From NCBI RefSeq assembly GCF_000350225.1, contig NW_005179169.1:32993-96992 (forward strand): DNA of 64,000 bases. Direction: 5' to 3'. A program made the position numbers and the translations under genes. The notes under the pieces were generated by a model. The model saw only the letters and a list, made by a program, of their open reading frames with translations, made no database searches and had not been told where the DNA came from. Source of the stretch: Chondrus crispus. Its lineage: Eukaryota > Rhodophyta > Florideophyceae > Gigartinales > Gigartinaceae. This document shows positions 9,010-17,859 of this stretch, piece after piece. Every line of letters begins with the position of its first letter. The stretch's first letter is position 1.

Positions 9010-10803
9010 ATGGCGCGGCGGATACCGCTCTGCTGCGCTCCCTTCCCTCCCGCTCGACGCTGCACCTCGCGGCTTCGTTCCACATGCGCTGCACTCACCC
9101 AGCCAATACAGACAAAAGCTTCAGTCGCACGCTTTTCGGCTCGCGCTGCTCGCATCCAGAGAGCCGCCATGGGTGGCAGCTTCTTGCTTTCCAGACTGTC
9201 CGCATGCGTGGAAGCTGGTCGTGGTCTGATCTTGAGACGCGTCGCCCATAGACATGGAGCAGCACCAGCAACGGTTACGGGAGGCGTCGGGGTCCAAGTG
9301 GCTGTCGGTGACGGCATCGGCAAAGAGGCGCAATGCGTTGATACAGGTGAGCCGCCTCATCAGGAGTTGGAGGTTGCGACTAATGGGAATGGGCATGAGA
9401 GAGTCGACCATCAGGTGCAAGAGGATCCGACTGTAGAACAGACTCTCAGCGATTTTCATAGCCATGTGGAAGGGGAAGAGCAAGGGAGACAACCAGTCAA
9501 ACATTCACTGGCTGAGTTGCTCGCTCTCGTCGTTAGCCTTGACGCAGAGAAAGACGACCAACTTCTGTCCCACTGCATCCAGCCAACACCACTACCGATA
9601 GCACTACAAACGCCGCTTTCCACCGAACAGGAAGCCGTCCTTCTTGCACGCCAAGCCGTCCTAGATGCCATACTCTCCAAGCACCATCGAAGTGAACAAG
9701 CGCCCGATCAGTTAGTTCTCTTTGCACCAGGTTTGCACGCCCCTGTCGCTGAGCGGCAATCCTTTCTCTATCCCCTCTCAGTCTTCGCCCTTAACGACGC
9801 TTCGCTCGCCATCAAAGCCTCTATGCAAGCCACCCGCCTCGATGACGCGCTCCCCGACAACGTCCACTACGTCCACTTAGAAGCAGTGCTCGACGGTTGC
9901 GCATGGGATGCCAGTCTCGTGCTTAATGGATACAGCTGGCAACGCAGAAGCACGTGGTTGGTTTGTCTCGATACAACCGACTTTGAGCACGAGCGATTGC
10001 AAAGACATTTGTCTATGATTGGGACGTTGACGTCCCTTGATAGCGCTATTGTGGTTGTTTATGTAACCCCGGATTTTGCGCAGAACGTGCAGGAGAGTGA
10101 AGATGGGCATTGGATGGGAGCGGCACCAATCTTTGCATGTGGGGACCTATTCGCTTTAGCAAGGGACTGTGGATTTCAGGTATCGTATGTGACATCGCTG
10201 CGAGATGCTGCTGCCGAATATGGCTTGCCTCCATGGCTCCAAAATTCTCTATCGACATCTCTCTTCGCAGATCAGTTGAAATTTGCGTGCTTCAAGCATA
10301 TGCGAAGCAGCGTATTGGGTTCTATACCCGATATTAATAGTGCCAGCGAATATTCTGCTCGCAACGGTCTTCAGACGAACACCGATGACGCAAGAGTCGC
10401 CTCTTCTCCTACTCGGTTATCGTTTGTCCGGAATACCTCAACAGAGAAATTCGAAGACTACGCTAACAGTGATACTCGGGCACTTCGGTTTGAGTTGCAG
10501 GTGGGGTCCATCCCTCCACGACTTTCCCGTCAAGAGTTCTCGGTTGTGTTGATTGGGAGCGATCTCAGTTTTGGTTGCTGGGACCCGAAACAGGCGAAGA
10601 AAATGCATGGTAATATATGGGAGACAACTGGAGTCATGGCAGTCGACCTAGCGCTCAGTGTTGAGGCATCCACCGTCGAGTACAAATACGCCATCACCAA
10701 TGCCCAGAAGGATATTATTGCTTGGGAGGAGGGTAGCAATAGAGTTCTCGCACCGGCTGCAGCGGAAAGTGTGCAGTACGTTCGAGAGGAGTGGAGGTCA
10801 TGA
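9010..10803 (+). CDS. LCM-methyltransferase-like protein with C-terminal CBM20 starch-binding domain
   Basis: A 597-aa protein starting at the first in-frame ATG. The last 105 or so residues form a CBM20 domain: FSVVLIGSDLSFGCWDPKQA, then VEYKYAI and AWEEGSNRVL, with the Trp residues expected for glucan binding. The middle region (about residues 190-410) follows the order of leucine carboxyl methyltransferase/TIGR00027 proteins: an EQEAVLLARQAVLDAIL helix, QLVLFAPGLHA where GAGLDTR-like SAM-binding sequence is expected, VFALNDASLAIK for the acidic strand, and a TWLV segment with following helices. The SAM motif is degenerate. The N-terminus is Arg/Ala/Ser-rich and could be a targeting peptide. 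A role in starch or glycogen-like glucan metabolism is inferred from CBM20; the methyltransferase assignment is tentative. A retrotransposon lies one base beyond the stop codon. Confidence 0.75.
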   Translation: MARRIPLCCAPFPPARRCTSRLRSTCAALTQPIQTKASVARFSARAARIQRAAMGGSFLLSRLSACVEAGRGLILRRVAHRHGAAPATVTGGVGVQVAVGDGIGKEAQCVDTGEPPHQELEVATNGNGHERVDHQVQEDPTVEQTLSDFHSHVEGEEQGRQPVKHSLAELLALVVSLDAEKDDQLLSHCIQPTPLPIALQTPLSTEQEAVLLARQAVLDAILSKHHRSEQAPDQLVLFAPGLHAPVAERQSFLYPLSVFALNDASLAIKASMQATRLDDALPDNVHYVHLEAVLDGCAWDASLVLNGYSWQRRSTWLVCLDTTDFEHERLQRHLSMIGTLTSLDSAIVVVYVTPDFAQNVQESEDGHWMGAAPIFACGDLFALARDCGFQVSYVTSLRDAAAEYGLPPWLQNSLSTSLFADQLKFACFKHMRSSVLGSIPDINSASEYSARNGLQTNTDDARVASSPTRLSFVRNTSTEKFEDYANSDTRALRFELQVGSIPPRLSRQEFSVVLIGSDLSFGCWDPKQAKKMHGNIWETTGVMAVDLALSVEASTVEYKYAITNAQKDIIAWEEGSNRVLAPAAAESVQYVREEWRS

Positions 10804-10808
10804 ATAAC

Positions 10809-11094
10809 TGTGGGAAGATAGAAATTGCACTTTATTTGGTTAGCCCTAAATCTGGGAAAAAGGGAAATTATCCGTTCGACGCGCCGGCGGGAAATCCGGA
10901 TATATAAAAATCCGAGGGCGGTATCCCGACCGACCCTCGGGGGTAACTTGCTACCCTCCGACAGCGCCGGCGAAAAGTCTCGAGACTCGACATCCGAAGT
11001 ATCCCCATCCCCCTCGCTCTCGCGACTCCTTTCCCCCGCCGCTGCGTGCGACGAGCGCGGCTACTACTAACCTCATCGTTGCCGTTCTCCCACA
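10809..11094 (+). repeat. Copia-1 5' LTR
   Basis: 286 bp, TG...CA, with 6-bp terminal inverted repeat TGTGGG/CCCACA and a TATA-box-like TATATAAAAA at 10901-10910. It is nearly identical to 18103-18388. Confidence 0.97.
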
Positions 11095-11107
11095 GTTATG
11101 GGCCCAG
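11095..11107 (+). other. Copia-1 primer-binding site for a half-tRNA (initiator Met)
   Basis: GTTATGGGCCCAG directly follows the 5' LTR. It is the reverse complement of the conserved eukaryotic initiator-tRNA-Met anticodon arm (CTGGGCCCATAAC), not of a tRNA 3' end. Drosophila copia, yeast Ty5 and Volvox Osser are known to prime from such an internal tRNA fragment. The first gag ATG (11098) lies inside it. Confidence 0.8.
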
Positions 11108-12423
11108 GGGGAAAGATGAGTAAATTATCAGGATTCTTCGACCCGCCTCTCTTCGCCGCCGATGGCGATCTTGAAGCCTGGCGCAAGAAGGTTGGACAGT
11201 GGGTCGACTCACTCAAAGTCGCCCACGACCAAGGCACCGATCGCACTTTTCAGACGATGTTCAAGCTCCTCGGACGAACGCTCTATGAGCGCGGCCTTCC
11301 GGAAGCTCAGAAGGCAATCGTCGATGAAGCCCAGTCCAAAGGACAGCTCGACTACCTTCAGATGGATGATCCCGTGCAAGCGGCACTCTCCATCGTCGAG
11401 CTTGTCGCTGTAGACCCACCGATTGCCATGGTCACAAGGCTCATCGCATCATACCAGAAGGTCACCTCGTGTCGCCGAGACAGGAACGAGAAGCTCTCCA
11501 GCTTCGTCTCGAGGTTCCGAGGTTTGGCAGCCAAGCACTTGCTGCACGCCAACACTTCTTCTTCTTCGCAGATAGGTGAAGTTTTGGCGATTACCCTCCT
11601 CAATAACGCAAACATAGAGGAGGGAACGTTGACCAATGCCAAGCTCCAACTAATTTCGCATGCAGAAGCCCGAAACAAGGAGGAGTCGGCAGTCGTCGAC
11701 ACCGAAAAGGTATCCAAGGTGCATCTCGAGGAAGTCCTCAAGATATCTGAGAAGCTGAAGAAGGTTGACGTTCCACTCCGCGAGTCAGAGTCCACGGCCG
11801 ATGATTACAAGAAGGCTCTGTCCGACTTCAGATCGCAAACAATCAGCTTCATCCGCTCCTTGGACATTGCAGTCCAAGACCTAAAGGTGACTGCAGAGAA
11901 TAATGCTGCGAAGACGTCAGTGGCAGACTCTTTCCTGCCGCGGCACACTTCTTGCAGGCTCAACCTTGACGACGCGGTGATCGTGCTGAGGAATCTGACC
12001 CAGACAACGTCAATGGATGCTCCTCAGTTCTCCATGAAGGACGTCCAAGCCTTAGTTGACCGCAAGGTCAAGTCTCTCATTGGCACCCATGGCAAGCCTG
12101 GCCCTGCAAGCATCTTCGACAGACTCTCTGAAGTCGGCTCGCGTCACGGGCAGAAGAAGGACACTCGAATGGGTCCACCCTCTAGCCGTCGTGACGCATC
12201 TCGAGGCAGTCGCAAGAGGCAGCTGCCTTCTGATCACGAGACCCAGTCCATTTGCTATGACTGCGGAGAGCGTGGTCACTACAGAGGGGCAGCAGAGTGC
12301 AAAGAACCTAGCGCCTTCACTAAGAAAAAGAGGACGCGCCGAGACCCCAGTGACGGCGGCTCCGGGGCACATCCCTCGTTTTTTCGGAGAGGCTCCGGCG
12401 GCTCGTCAAACAGGCAAGCCTAG
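11098..12423 (+). CDS. gag: Copia-1 Gag
   Basis: A 441-aa capsid/nucleocapsid polyprotein, starting at 11098 or at the second ATG at 11116 (the latter avoids the primer-binding site). The N-terminal two thirds are helical, as in Copia capsids. Near the C-terminus is one zinc knuckle, CYDCGERGHYRGAAEC, a CX2CX4HX6C variant of the usual CX2CX4HX4C, followed by a basic Arg/Lys/Gly tail that would bind RNA. The frame ends with TAG at 12421 and overlaps the pol frame (-1) over 12354-12423. Confidence 0.9.
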   Translation: MGPGGKMSKLSGFFDPPLFAADGDLEAWRKKVGQWVDSLKVAHDQGTDRTFQTMFKLLGRTLYERGLPEAQKAIVDEAQSKGQLDYLQMDDPVQAALSIVELVAVDPPIAMVTRLIASYQKVTSCRRDRNEKLSSFVSRFRGLAAKHLLHANTSSSSQIGEVLAITLLNNANIEEGTLTNAKLQLISHAEARNKEESAVVDTEKVSKVHLEEVLKISEKLKKVDVPLRESESTADDYKKALSDFRSQTISFIRSLDIAVQDLKVTAENNAAKTSVADSFLPRHTSCRLNLDDAVIVLRNLTQTTSMDAPQFSMKDVQALVDRKVKSLIGTHGKPGPASIFDRLSEVGSRHGQKKDTRMGPPSSRRDASRGSRKRQLPSDHETQSICYDCGERGHYRGAAECKEPSAFTKKKRTRRDPSDGGSGAHPSFFRRGSGGSSNRQA

Positions 12424-15400
12424 TCAGCCATCCCGGAGCCTCCTCGGATATCAATCCGAGAATCCCGGATCCAAATCCCATTATTGATCCGGGATGTCCC
12501 AGAAGTGTTGGAGGAATTTCTTGCGCCGCAGCCCTCTGCACTGCCATGAACATTCCATTCAAACTTCGAAGGCTAAACTGTGAACCGTTCTTGCACGGAT
12601 ATGGCAAGAATTGTAGCGACGCCGAGGTCACTATTGGAGTTTGGAACCTTCCTGTGACCGACATGAGTGGAACGGAAGTCAAAATTCCGTTCTACGTTAC
12701 GAGAGGAGATGGATTCCTTCTTCTGGGTAACGAAATCCTTCACCGTTCGTACCAGCTTGGACCGGAGAACCTTTTGGTTATTCCAAAAGGAGTGAGAAAC
12801 CTCTCGTCAAAACGCCTCACGTTCAAGACATACACCGAACCAACAATGTCGAGTGACCCCGATGCGGTTCGCACATTTCTTCTCGTCGTTCCGTCGAAAA
12901 CATCCTCCTTTGTGACGTTCTTCTCCACGGAAGTCTCATATGCGTCCACTATCCCGCCGGCAGAAACCATGAAGGCAAGGTTTCGATATGGCAGAATCGC
13001 CGGTCGCTTTGCCAACAAGCTTCATGGATATTCACACCTTGCCCTTCAAGACATGGAGACGCTGTGTCGTCGAGGAGGGGTTATGACTCCTGTGCTAAAA
13101 CAAGCGCTTCAGAGAGCCGTCGAGAAGTGCACTAGCTGCAAAGAAACAGGCCGCCCACTCCAATCACGGAAGATATCCTTTGGGAAAATACTCGCCTCGT
13201 TCAACAACCATGTCCAACTCGACTTCTTCTTCTGTGCGGAGTTCGAGAACGCCCCCATCTTACATATGGTGGATGTCCATACGGGTTATTCAGTAGCATC
13301 CCTGATGCGGACCCGTGAGATGGACGAAGCAGCTCGGCAATTGGAAGTCGCATGGGTAAACGTTCACGGTGCACCATCAATCATATCGGGAGATATCGAG
13401 TTCTTCAACTCCCGTTTTGCCGACGCCCTAAGGTACTTCTCAATACGTTTTGAACCCCGTCCAGCCCGACGTCATAACAAACTCGGCGTCGTGGAGCGGA
13501 AGAATGCGGTTGTCCGTGTGCTTATCCAACGTCTTCTAAAGGATGCATCAAACTCCTCGGCGTGCAGTGTTGACTCAGTTAAAAGGAAAGACGTGGTCTC
13601 ACGTGCCGTGTATCTGAGCAACATCTTATATGGAAGCAAGTCACTGAGCAGCTTCGAGATGACTCGGGGTTACACCCCCTCGCTTGTTGGTCTCCCTCAA
13701 GCAAAGCTGTCCGCTGATCTCATCACTGCGCATAACGAGCAAGTGGCACGAAGAGCTTTGAGGCTCCTCGACAAGTCGCGATGTCCACAAGCGCTTCAAG
13801 CCGCCCAGTTATCACGTGATGACCCTGTGTATTTCTTCAAGAGAGGCCCAAAGTTTGGCTCGTGGGAACACGCGTACGTGCGGAACCCACAGCCCCACTT
13901 CGTCGTCCTTTCAAGGCGTCAGGATCACATTGGTAAGCCCATAAGAGCGGCATACGAGGACGTTCGGAAAGCTCCGTCCTCCCCTCTACTTGCCGAGTTG
14001 GATGACATGGACTTCGTATTCCCACGGTCGTACTCCGTCATTGATGAGGACTTTGAAGAAGGTATGTTCCCTCCAACATCGGCACCCCCTCCGCTTTTCT
14101 CTGAGTTGGAAGAGATGCCGAATGTGAGTGACAAGTCGCCTCCAAGCAGACCGGAAGAGTCTGCAGGGCAGCAGGAGGCGGCGAATGTAGACAGCCTTCC
14201 TGACTTGGAGCCCCCCGGCGATCTGACGGACATCTCTGAGTTCAGGACCGAAGAGGCTCTGTGGGCTTCCCACCCCATATCAAAGAGCTTATTAGCATCC
14301 TCAAAGCCGAAGAGGTTGAACAACCCTTTGTTGGACGTCAACACAAGGTCCATCGGTCGCTGCAATTCCTTGTTTGGAACACGGTATCCAGTCTCAACTT
14401 CGAGTAGCACTCTCGATTTGAACTCAACTCATGAGCCCCCACAGCCGGAAAAAGACATCGGAACCACAGACGTTGTAGCTCCGTCGAGCCTGCCTTTTCA
14501 TCTTGCATCGTCGAAGCAAAAGGTCCTTCAACAAATTCAGGAAGTGGTTGGGAACAAGCCCACCTCTGAATTCAAACTCCAATTTGCTCCGCGATGGATA
14601 GTTGATCAGGCCATAGCTGAGGAGAAAGAAAACTACGCACAAGCCGAGGCATACAAGGAAGTCCCGTATGGGGATCTCCCACGACATGCCAATGTGATTT
14701 CTTCCCACCACTTCTTCCAAGTCAAGACCGACGGAGAAGGAGGAAAGCTGAAGCTAAAGTGTCGTCTAGTCCCACACGGGAACCGGGATCGAGACAAAGA
14801 ATTCGTCCGGAAAGACTCAGCGACAGCGCAGTTCCCAATAATTCGCATCGTTCTCTCTGTCGCGGCAATAATGTCTTTCTCAGTTGCCTCCATTGACATC
14901 AAAGGAGCATACTTGCAAGCTGGCCACTTTCCCCGGGACATATACGTCCGACCCCCGAAAGGTTGGGTATCTTCTGCTCGAACAGTCTGGAAGATACTCA
15001 AGCCGGCCTATGGAATTGTAGAATCCGGACGCCTATGGCAACTCGTCGCCGAGGAATGGATGTCCACGCAAGGGTTCGTACAAGTCCCAGGCCTTCTTCA
15101 GCTCTTCGCCAAATACAATGCGGAGGGATCGATAAACCTACTGGTCGCAAAGGTCGTCGATGACTTCCTCGTGGTTGGCGTTCTTCCTAACATCCATCAA
15201 TTTCACGAAGCTATCTCTCGCCGGTTCATTGTCGGACGCTACGTCGTGAACAAGGACTTGATCTTCAATCGTCTTCATATCCACCAGGAGCCTTCCGGCT
15301 CTTTAAGCATTAATATGCAAGAGTACGTGGACAAAATTCTTCCGATCGAAGTCTCAAAGGAAAGAAGAAGACGACACCAAGACAAGTGCACCGCTCCAGA

Positions 15401-16151
15401 GTTGACTTCATACCAAGCTCTCGCCGGAAGTCTCAATTTCCTCGGACATGGCATTCTCCCGCAAGCGGCTTTCGCAGCCAGCTACCTTCAGCAAGCCGTT
15501 GGGCGCTTGAAGGTGGCCGATCTTATAAACGGGAACAAGTTGCTTGTGGAGATCAAAGCGCTTTCCCCGACGCTCCTATTTCGAACGCCGTCATCTCTCG
15601 TCAATCCTTCCTACCTCGCTTTTTCTGATGCCAGTCAAGGTAGCTCCTCATACGGGCAGACAGGGTACGTCTCCGGCCTATACCTGCCAGCAGGGGGTGC
15701 GGGGATCTACCACGTCCTTGACTGGATCAGTTGCAAGCAGAAGCGTGTTGCCTTTTCATCCATGGGGGCAGAGATTCTTGCCGCCGCAACGTCATCAGAC
15801 CGAGGCTCGCTAATGGCAGAGAGCCTGCAAACTCTTCACAAAGCCCCAGTCAAGCTTCCCTTCGTGCTGACGGTGGACTCACACGGGTTGTACTCCACCG
15901 TGACCACCCTTCACGAAGGTGCAGACTACCGCTTGAGGCCGACGGTAGCAAGGATGAGGGATTCCTTCGAAAACGGGGAAATTTCAGTAATGCAATGGGT
16001 AAGCGGTACGCAAAACCCTGCCGATGCATTAACCAAGAGGAACGTAGAAATGTTCAAGATCCTCAATGGAATCATGCAGAAAGGTCTTCTAGAAGATGAG
16101 GTTCTTCAAGGCTCAAGGCGGATCAAAAGAGCATCGAGCATGCCAATGTAA
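12354..16151 (+). CDS. pol: Copia-1 Pol (protease, integrase, reverse transcriptase, RNase H)
   Basis: The frame is open from 12354, in -1 relation to gag, and is probably made as a Gag-Pol fusion; an ATG at 12546 would miss the protease active site. The protease motif is IIDPGCPRSVGG near 12483, with DPG where D(T/S)G is usual. Integrase follows with a HGYSH...CTSC zinc motif near 13021-13145 and catalytic D, D, E in VQLDFFF, SGDIEFF and VVERKN. Reverse transcriptase shows DIKGAYLQA and VDDFLV (near 15155) where YVDD is typical. RNase H has SDASQGSS, SMGAEILAAA and GTQNPADALTKR. There is no stop or frameshift within the 1,265 codons, so it looks intact. Confidence 0.93.
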   Translation, partial: RRLRGTSLVFSERLRRLVKQASLVSHPGASSDINPRIPDPNPIIDPGCPRSVGGISCAAALCTAMNIPFKLRRLNCEPFLHGYGKNCSDAEVTIGVWNLPVTDMSGTEVKIPFYVTRGDGFLLLGNEILHRSYQLGPENLLVIPKGVRNLSSKRLTFKTYTEPTMSSDPDAVRTFLLVVPSKTSSFVTFFSTEVSYASTIPPAETMKARFRYGRIAGRFANKLHGYSHLALQDMETLCRRGGVMTPVLKQALQRAVEKCTSCKETGRPLQSRKISFGKILASFNNHVQLDFFFCAEFENAPILHMVDVHTGYSVASLMRTREMDEAARQLEVAWVNVHGAPSIISGDIEFFNSRFADALRYFSIRFEPRPARRHNKLGVVERKNAVVRVLIQRLLKDASNSSACSVDSVKRKDVVSRAVYLSNILYGSKSLSSFEMTRGYTPSLVGLPQAKLSADLITAHNEQVARRALRLLDKSRCPQALQAAQLSRDDPVYFFKRGPKFGSWEHAYVRNPQPHFVVLSRRQDHIGKPIRAAYEDVRKAPSSPLLAELDDMDFVFPRSYSVIDEDFEEGMFPPTSAPPPLFSELEEMPNVSDKSPPSRPEESAGQQEAANVDSLPDLEPPGDLTDISEFRTEEALWASHPISKSLLASSKPKRLNNPLLDVNTRSIGRCNSLFGTRYPVSTSSSTLDLNSTHEPPQPEKDIGTTDVVAPSSLPFHLASSKQKVLQQIQEVVGNKPTSEFKLQFAPRWIVDQAIAEEKENYAQAEAYKEVPYGDLPRHANVISSHHFFQVKTDGEGGKLKLKCRLVPHGNRDRDKEFVRKDSATAQFPIIRIVLSVAAIMSFSVASIDIKGAYLQAGHFPRDIYVRPPKGWVSSARTVWKILKPAYGIVESGRLWQLVAEEWMSTQGFVQVPGLLQLFAKYNAEGSINLLVAKVVDDFLVVGVLPNIHQFHEAISRRFIVGRYVVNKDLIFNRLHIHQEPSGSLSINMQEYVDKILPIEVSKERRRRHQDKCTAPELTSYQALAGSLNFLGHGILPQAAFAASYLQQAVGRLKVADLINGNKLLVEIKALSPTLLFRTPSSLVNPSYLAFSDASQGSSSYGQTGYVSGLYLPAGGAGIYHVLDWISCKQKRVAFSSMGAEILAAATSSDRGSLMAESLQTLHKAPVKLPFVLTVDSHGLYSTVTTLHEGADYRLRPTVARMRDSFENGEISVMQWVSGTQNPADALTKRNVEMFKILNGIMQKGLLEDEVLQGSRRIKRASSMPM
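12378..12495 (+). promoter_or_regulatory. Putative -1 ribosomal frameshift signal between gag and pol
   Basis: In the gag frame the codons TCG TTT TTT CGG occur at 12376-12387, giving a G TTT TTT slip site (12378-12384). Four bases later a perfect 10-bp stem can form: GAGGCTCCGG (12389-12398) with CCGGAGCCTC (12433-12442). Two more perfect stems follow: CTCGGAT/ATCCGAG (12443-12449/12454-12460) and ATCCCGGATC/GATCCGGGAT (12462-12471/12486-12495). The pol frame is only open from 12354, so slippage must fall between 12354 and 12423, and this site does. Confidence 0.65.
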
Positions 16152-16164
16152 CTCTCGAACTCGT

Positions 16165-17859
16165 TTAATCGCTGTCGTCTTCCACTACCCTCATCCTCTT
16201 AGTCCTTCTACCAACCAAATCATTGTTCATGTGATTCTTCTTTGTCTTCCTGCTTTCGCTGCGCTGTTTTCCAGACTTTCTGCGATTCTTCTTCCCTTTC
16301 CCGACTGGCTGCAATTCAAGCTTCCGAACTTCAGCAATTTCAAAGCCATCGGAACCAATTCCAAGGCACGCACGCAGCACTCCGGGGCGATTATCAAGCG
16401 CAAAGCGCTCAACCGGATCTAGAACGTGGCCTTTTTGGGCGTCAAGAACCACCACGTGGTCTAAACGTTCACCTAGGTCGTCCAGAGCGACGATTCTTAT
16501 CAAGAAAGTGCCGTCCACCCTGTTGACCATCCACTCCGCAAGACTTTCCAGCACGGGGACGCTGCATTTCTTGAGGCGATACCTCCCGAGATGCTTTTCA
16601 TTCCAGGTCTGTAACTCTGCAAGGCTTCGAGCGTTGATTGGTCCTTTGCGGAGCATTCCAAGTGCCGGATCTTCCCCTACAACGGAGTGTAGTGCGTTAG
16701 CGAAGGAAGCACGCACGCACTCGCTGTGTGTTGCGCGGCAGAAGAGTGCCTGGTGCGTACGATAAGGCCTAGTGAGTCCAGTGGCTTCGCGATGCCCGGG
16801 ACCCCCAATAACAACGAAATCGTCTTGATGACTGGTACAGTACTCGTCCAGCCATTCCAAGGCCTGTGCTGTCTTCCGAGTACCAAAGACGAGCTCAACT
16901 TCGCAGTTCCCCTGGCCACCCGGACAAGTCACTTCCATGTCGCTGGTAACTGGGCTTCCTGCCGAATCGAATACGGACAACACGCTGGCCTGGAGAGTAT
17001 AGAAGTCCACTTTCCAAAAGGTCTTGCGCCCGCCTACGCTCCGATGTGAAGCGTAGTACTGACCCGGGCGGAAGCCGTGAGTCCTTCCGGAAGCCATCAC
17101 CACCCTTCGAACCTCCCAGCGGCGCTGCTCGTGCTCCGACACGCCCATTGCGTTAAGCAAGCCCCATCTCTCCAACAACGCAACCTCAAACATCCTCCCT
17201 CTCCTATCCGACAGCCAACGTAGAAGAACCTTAGATGTTTCCGTCCCGATGCTCAGCCTCTGAGCAATCCTCTCCCGACTGAAGGTGAATTCGAGGCCCC
17301 GGGCCACGACGAGGACTTCGCTAGACCTCCACTTTCCTCCGAGCCACGCCATCATCTCGACCGCAAGCCTCCCCTTACCCTCAACGAGCCACAGGCCTGC
17401 CATCACGCAAGGAAGCGCACGACCCCCGATCCCTGGCCTGCCGGCACTCTTTAGGTTCGAGGAGGTCGCGCGCTGACTCGCGGAGGAAACGGCCCGTCGT
17501 TGGTGGAAGCTCGGAGGTGGGGAAGCAACGGCGCGCGGGAGTGATAGTGGAGAAGCGGAGCGGCGATGTGGCGGAGAAGCGGAGCGGCGGTGTGGCCGAG
17601 AAGCGGAGCGGCGATGTGCCGGAGAAGCGGAGCGGCGATGTGCCGGAGAAGCGGAGCGGCGCCGTGGTGTGAGAAGCGCGAGCGGTGACGTGATGTGAGA
17701 ATCGGAGCGTCGATGTGCCGGAGAAGCGGAGCAGCGCCGTGGTGTGAGAAGCGGAGCGGTGACGTGGTGTGAGAAGCGGAGCAGCGATGCGGTGCGCGAG
17801 ATCGAGCGGACGCTGAACTGAGCCAGTGTATAGTGAGGGCTGGCGGTGGGCGTGCGCAT
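16165..17859 (-). CDS. Antisense open frame in Copia-1, possible cysteine-peptidase-like protein
   Basis: A 564-aa frame on the strand opposite to gag-pol, between the pol stop and the 3' LTR; the first ATG is at 17859. The N-terminus carries Arg-Arg-Ser-Ala-Ser-Pro repeats encoded by a 24-bp tandem repeat. Residues about 165-225 look like a winged-helix/HTH segment (WRSSEVLVVARGLEF to VLLRWLSDRRG). The C-terminal half contains C381 in SECVRASFANALHSVVG, H468 in GERLDHVVVLDA and D481 in GHVLDP. That order and spacing resembles papain-like or OTU-type cysteine peptidases, but I cannot name a family. It ends with a Lys/Arg-rich nuclear-signal-like tail. The frame is uninterrupted. Antisense frames at this location are known in some plant LTR elements; this sequence is unfamiliar to me. 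Confidence 0.6.
   Translation of the reverse strand: MRTPTASPHYTLAQFSVRSISRTASLLRFSHHVTAPLLTPRRCSASPAHRRSDSHITSPLALLTPRRRSASPAHRRSASPAHRRSASRPHRRSASPPHRRSASPLSLPRAVASPPPSFHQRRAVSSASQRATSSNLKSAGRPGIGGRALPCVMAGLWLVEGKGRLAVEMMAWLGGKWRSSEVLVVARGLEFTFSRERIAQRLSIGTETSKVLLRWLSDRRGRMFEVALLERWGLLNAMGVSEHEQRRWEVRRVVMASGRTHGFRPGQYYASHRSVGGRKTFWKVDFYTLQASVLSVFDSAGSPVTSDMEVTCPGGQGNCEVELVFGTRKTAQALEWLDEYCTSHQDDFVVIGGPGHREATGLTRPYRTHQALFCRATHSECVRASFANALHSVVGEDPALGMLRKGPINARSLAELQTWNEKHLGRYRLKKCSVPVLESLAEWMVNRVDGTFLIRIVALDDLGERLDHVVVLDAQKGHVLDPVERFALDNRPGVLRACLGIGSDGFEIAEVRKLELQPVGKGKKNRRKSGKQRSESRKTKKNHMNNDLVGRRTKRMRVVEDDSD
17549..17800. repeat. About 24-bp tandem repeats inside the Copia-1 antisense frame
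   Basis: Imperfect repeats of GAGAAGCGGAGCGGCGATGTG plus a few bases encode the RRSASPAHRRSASP stretch on the minus strand. The period is a multiple of three, so the antisense frame is preserved, consistent with selection on that reading. Confidence 0.85.

Noticed and set aside
8352-9323. A separate 323-codon minus-strand gene
   Set aside because: Only its last 93 codons are used, as exon 1 of the PILS-type gene; the rest is promoter and antisense of the CBM20 gene N-terminus.
12546-12548. ATG as the true start of Copia-1 Pol
   Set aside because: It lies downstream of the protease active-site Asp, so a product from it would lack a working protease; the frame is open from 12354.
17549-17800. 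CRISPR array
   Set aside because: Tandem 24-bp repeats without unique spacers, inside a coding frame of a eukaryotic retrotransposon. The 80-bp repeat at 37361 likewise has no spacers.
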